Shown here one piece after another: positions 4,504 to 5,905 of a stretch of DNA of 5,905 nt (position 1 is the stretch's first letter; every line of letters starts with the position of its first letter). The stretch is from Acidobacteriota bacterium. GTDB lineage: Bacteria; Acidobacteriota; UBA6911; RPQK01; JAPXNP01. The position numbers and the translations under genes were made by a program. The stretch covers positions 1-5,905 of the forward strand of contig JAUWTT010000276.1 in the NCBI GenBank assembly GCA_030614585.1, given 5' to 3'. The notes beneath the pieces were generated by a model that saw only the letters and a program-made list of their open reading frames with translations, was not told the DNA's origin and ran no database searches.

Positions 4504-5793
4504 CTATCCGATGCCCATCTTCCGCAGGCCTTTTGCGGCGATGTCTCGGCGATAATACATACCCTCGAAATGAACTTTGTTGACTGCTTCGTAGGTTCGT
4601 ATGATGGCCGATTCGAGGGAAGACGCGAGGGAGGTTACCCCAAGAACTCTTCCGCCACTGGTCAAAACCCGGCCCTCTACGAGTTTGGATCCCGCGTGGA
4701 AGACGATCGTGTCCGAGTCGTCCTCCGCCATTGAGATGCCTGTGATCTCCTTGTCTTTCTCGTAGGCACCCGGATACCCTCCCGAAGCGACAACTACGCA
4801 GACAGCAGCGTCCGTGGTCCAGTCCAGCTCACAGCCCGAAACATCTCCATCTGCCACTGCTGCAAAGGCTTCCAGCAGGTCACTCTTCAGCCTCGGCAAG
4901 ACGGCTTGGGTTTCGGGATCTCCAAAACGCACGTTGTATTCGAGCACCTGGGGTCCCTGATCAGTCAGCATCAGGCCTGCATACAAAACTCCTTCAAACG
5001 GTGAGCCCTGTTCAGCCATCCCATCCACTGTCGGGCGAATGATGTCGTCCAAGATCTTCTGTCTCAAATCTGGAGTGAGAAGGGAGTCCACCGAGTAGGC
5101 CCCCATGCCACCTGTATTGGGGCCCTTGTCTCCGTCAAAGATTGCCTTGTGGTCCTGAGATGGGACCATGGGCAGGATATTTTCACCGTCGGTGAGAACC
5201 ATAAAGGAAGCCTCTTCGCCCCGCAGAAACTCCTCAATCAAAACCCGGTTGCCGCTCTCGCCAAATTTCCGATCTCGCATGATCATGGAGATAGCGGCGA
5301 GGGCCTCATCGAGGTTTTGTGAAATGATGACACCTTTTCCAGCCGCCAGGCCGTCTGCCTTAACAACAGTGGGGAACGCGAATTGCCCACTCCGGAGAGC
5401 GGTTTCAGCTTTCGCAGCATCGTCGAAAACCTCAAATTCGGCGGTTGGAATATTGTGTCGCTTAAGAAACCGCTTGGTGAAGACCTTGCTGCCCTCGAGC
5501 TGAGCGGCTCCCTTTGTCGGTCCTACAACCCTGAGGCCCTGTCCGCGAAACTCCTCTACAATCCCGGCTACCAGAGGAGCTTCAGGCCCAACCATCGTGA
5601 GTCCAATTTCCGCAGAACGAACGAAGTCGGCCAGGCCGGCTATATCAGTATCCTTAAGGGGAACGTTCTTACCGAGAAGTGCAGTTCCCGCGTTGCCGGG
5701 AGCGCAATAGACTTCCTCGACTTGAGGACTCTGCTTCAATTTCCAGGCAAGCGTGTGTTCGCGGCCACCTGAGCCGACTACCAGGACTTTCAC
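4504..5793 (-). CDS. purD: Phosphoribosylamine--glycine ligase (GAR synthetase)
   Basis: PurD joins phosphoribosylamine and glycine with ATP to give glycinamide ribonucleotide, the second step of de novo purine synthesis. The 429-residue product is full length and single-domain in the bacterial sense. It has N-terminal GSGGREH (7-13), APGNAG (31-36), VGPEAPLVAG (68-77) and GPTKGAAQLEGSK (91-103). The ATP-grasp part has VVKADGLAAGKGV (143-155), EEFLRGEEASF (187-197), SQDHK (212-216), GPNTGGMGAYS (224-234), GVLYAGLM (268-275) and the metal-binding EYNVRFGDPETQ (285-296). The C-terminal lobe ends with GGRVLGVT (380-387) and YYRRDIA (413-419). The start is GTG at 5791-5793, only 9 nt after the stop of the preceding gene, with no clear ribosome site in the gap; translational coupling is likely. 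It precedes purE in the same direction, so both purine genes probably share a promoter to the right of the window. Confidence 0.97.
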   Translation of the reverse strand: MKVLVVGSGGREHTLAWKLKQSPQVEEVYCAPGNAGTALLGKNVPLKDTDIAGLADFVRSAEIGLTMVGPEAPLVAGIVEEFRGQGLRVVGPTKGAAQLEGSKVFTKRFLKRHNIPTAEFEVFDDAAKAETALRSGQFAFPTVVKADGLAAGKGVIISQNLDEALAAISMIMRDRKFGESGNRVLIEEFLRGEEASFMVLTDGENILPMVPSQDHKAIFDGDKGPNTGGMGAYSVDSLLTPDLRQKILDDIIRPTVDGMAEQGSPFEGVLYAGLMLTDQGPQVLEYNVRFGDPETQAVLPRLKSDLLEAFAAVADGDVSGCELDWTTDAAVCVVVASGGYPGAYEKDKEITGISMAEDDSDTIVFHAGSKLVEGRVLTSGGRVLGVTSLASSLESAIIRTYEAVNKVHFEGMYYRRDIAAKGLRKMGIG

Positions 5794-5802
5794 TGATTTC
5801 AG

Positions 5803-5904
5803 CTAAGCTACTTTCGAGCTGCTTTTGGAACTGCTTTCCGAACTGCTCTTGGACTCCGATTTGGATGACTTTTCAGCGGGTTTCTCCGATTTTGCTTTGG
5901 ACAA
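5803..5904 (-). CDS. C-terminal tail of a Ser/Lys-rich protein, possibly FmdB-type zinc ribbon (5' end outside window)
   Basis: Upstream of purD on the same strand, the frame is open from the window edge to TAG (5803-5805) and gives 33 residues that are almost wholly Ser, Lys and Glu: LSKAKSEKPAEKSS, then SESKSSSESSSKSSSKVA. The fit of this frame with the purD start (9 nt gap) and the biased but protein-like composition support it as a real gene end. A disordered Ser/Lys tail like this is typical of FmdB-family small zinc ribbon proteins, where it follows a CxxC...CxxC domain of about 60 residues. Other proteins with charged tails are possible, since no folded part is visible. It would be the first known member of the purD-purE-acpS transcript. 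Confidence 0.6.
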   Translation of the reverse strand: MSKAKSEKPAEKSSKSESKSSSESSSKSSSKVA

Positions 5905-5905
5905 A

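Noticed and set aside
4444..5772. Plus-strand open frames opposite purD (4444-4734, 5168-5503, 5383-5772)
   Set aside because: Antisense shadows of purD, with Arg/Ser-rich compositions and no motifs.
1..5905. CRISPR array, toxin-antitoxin pair or known defence genes
   Set aside because: No regularly spaced direct repeats and no small paired genes were found; the repeats at 1166-1313 are irregularly spaced and partly inverted.

Overview
This window looks like the junction between an acquired or variable region (left, about 1-3293, plus strand) and ordinary chromosomal housekeeping genes (right, about 3487-5905, minus strand). The junction is marked by a headless 3' fragment of a tRNA-Leu(CAA) gene at 3294-3354. 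The organism is a bacterium of moderate GC content. Acidobacteriota or a relative is my best guess. It rests on the TolB/WD40-like propeller C-terminus ending in LMLVENFR, a style I associate with the large kinase- or winged-helix-propeller proteins of that phylum, and on a Ser/Lys-rich tail gene beside purD. This is inference, not a firm assignment.

Left part: the C-terminal 241 residues of a beta-propeller protein (2-727) are followed by about 645 bp with no recognisable gene. The end of that stretch holds a dense cluster of TCTTATGC / TCCGCAT repeats in both orientations (1166-1313) and a separate strong hairpin (1225-1249). Next comes a complete M81-family (MlrC-like) metallopeptidase gene with an N-terminal export or lipoprotein-like signal (1373-2977). 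Behind it are two candidate hairpin terminators (3028-3049 and, better, 3156-3180).

Junction: 3294-3354 contains the anticodon arm from its second base pair inward, the long variable arm, the T arm, the acceptor 3' strand and CCA of a tRNA-Leu(CAA), but no 5' half. Integrases that use tRNA genes leave such displaced 3' ends at the far side of an integrated element. The orientation predicts that the element lies to the left, with an intact tRNA-Leu(CAA) at its other end beyond position 1.

Right part: on the minus strand, in transcription order, are the tail of an unidentified Ser/Lys-rich protein (possibly an FmdB-type zinc ribbon protein), purD (9 nt after it), purE (86 nt later) and acpS (58 nt later). 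This is a compact putative operon. It joins two steps of de novo purine synthesis with the enzyme that activates acyl carrier protein. PurE is the class I type, which needs PurK, but no purK is present here.

I found no CRISPR array, complete insertion sequence, integrase gene or clear new defence system in the window. The most useful leads are the tRNA-derived attachment scar and the repeat cluster.
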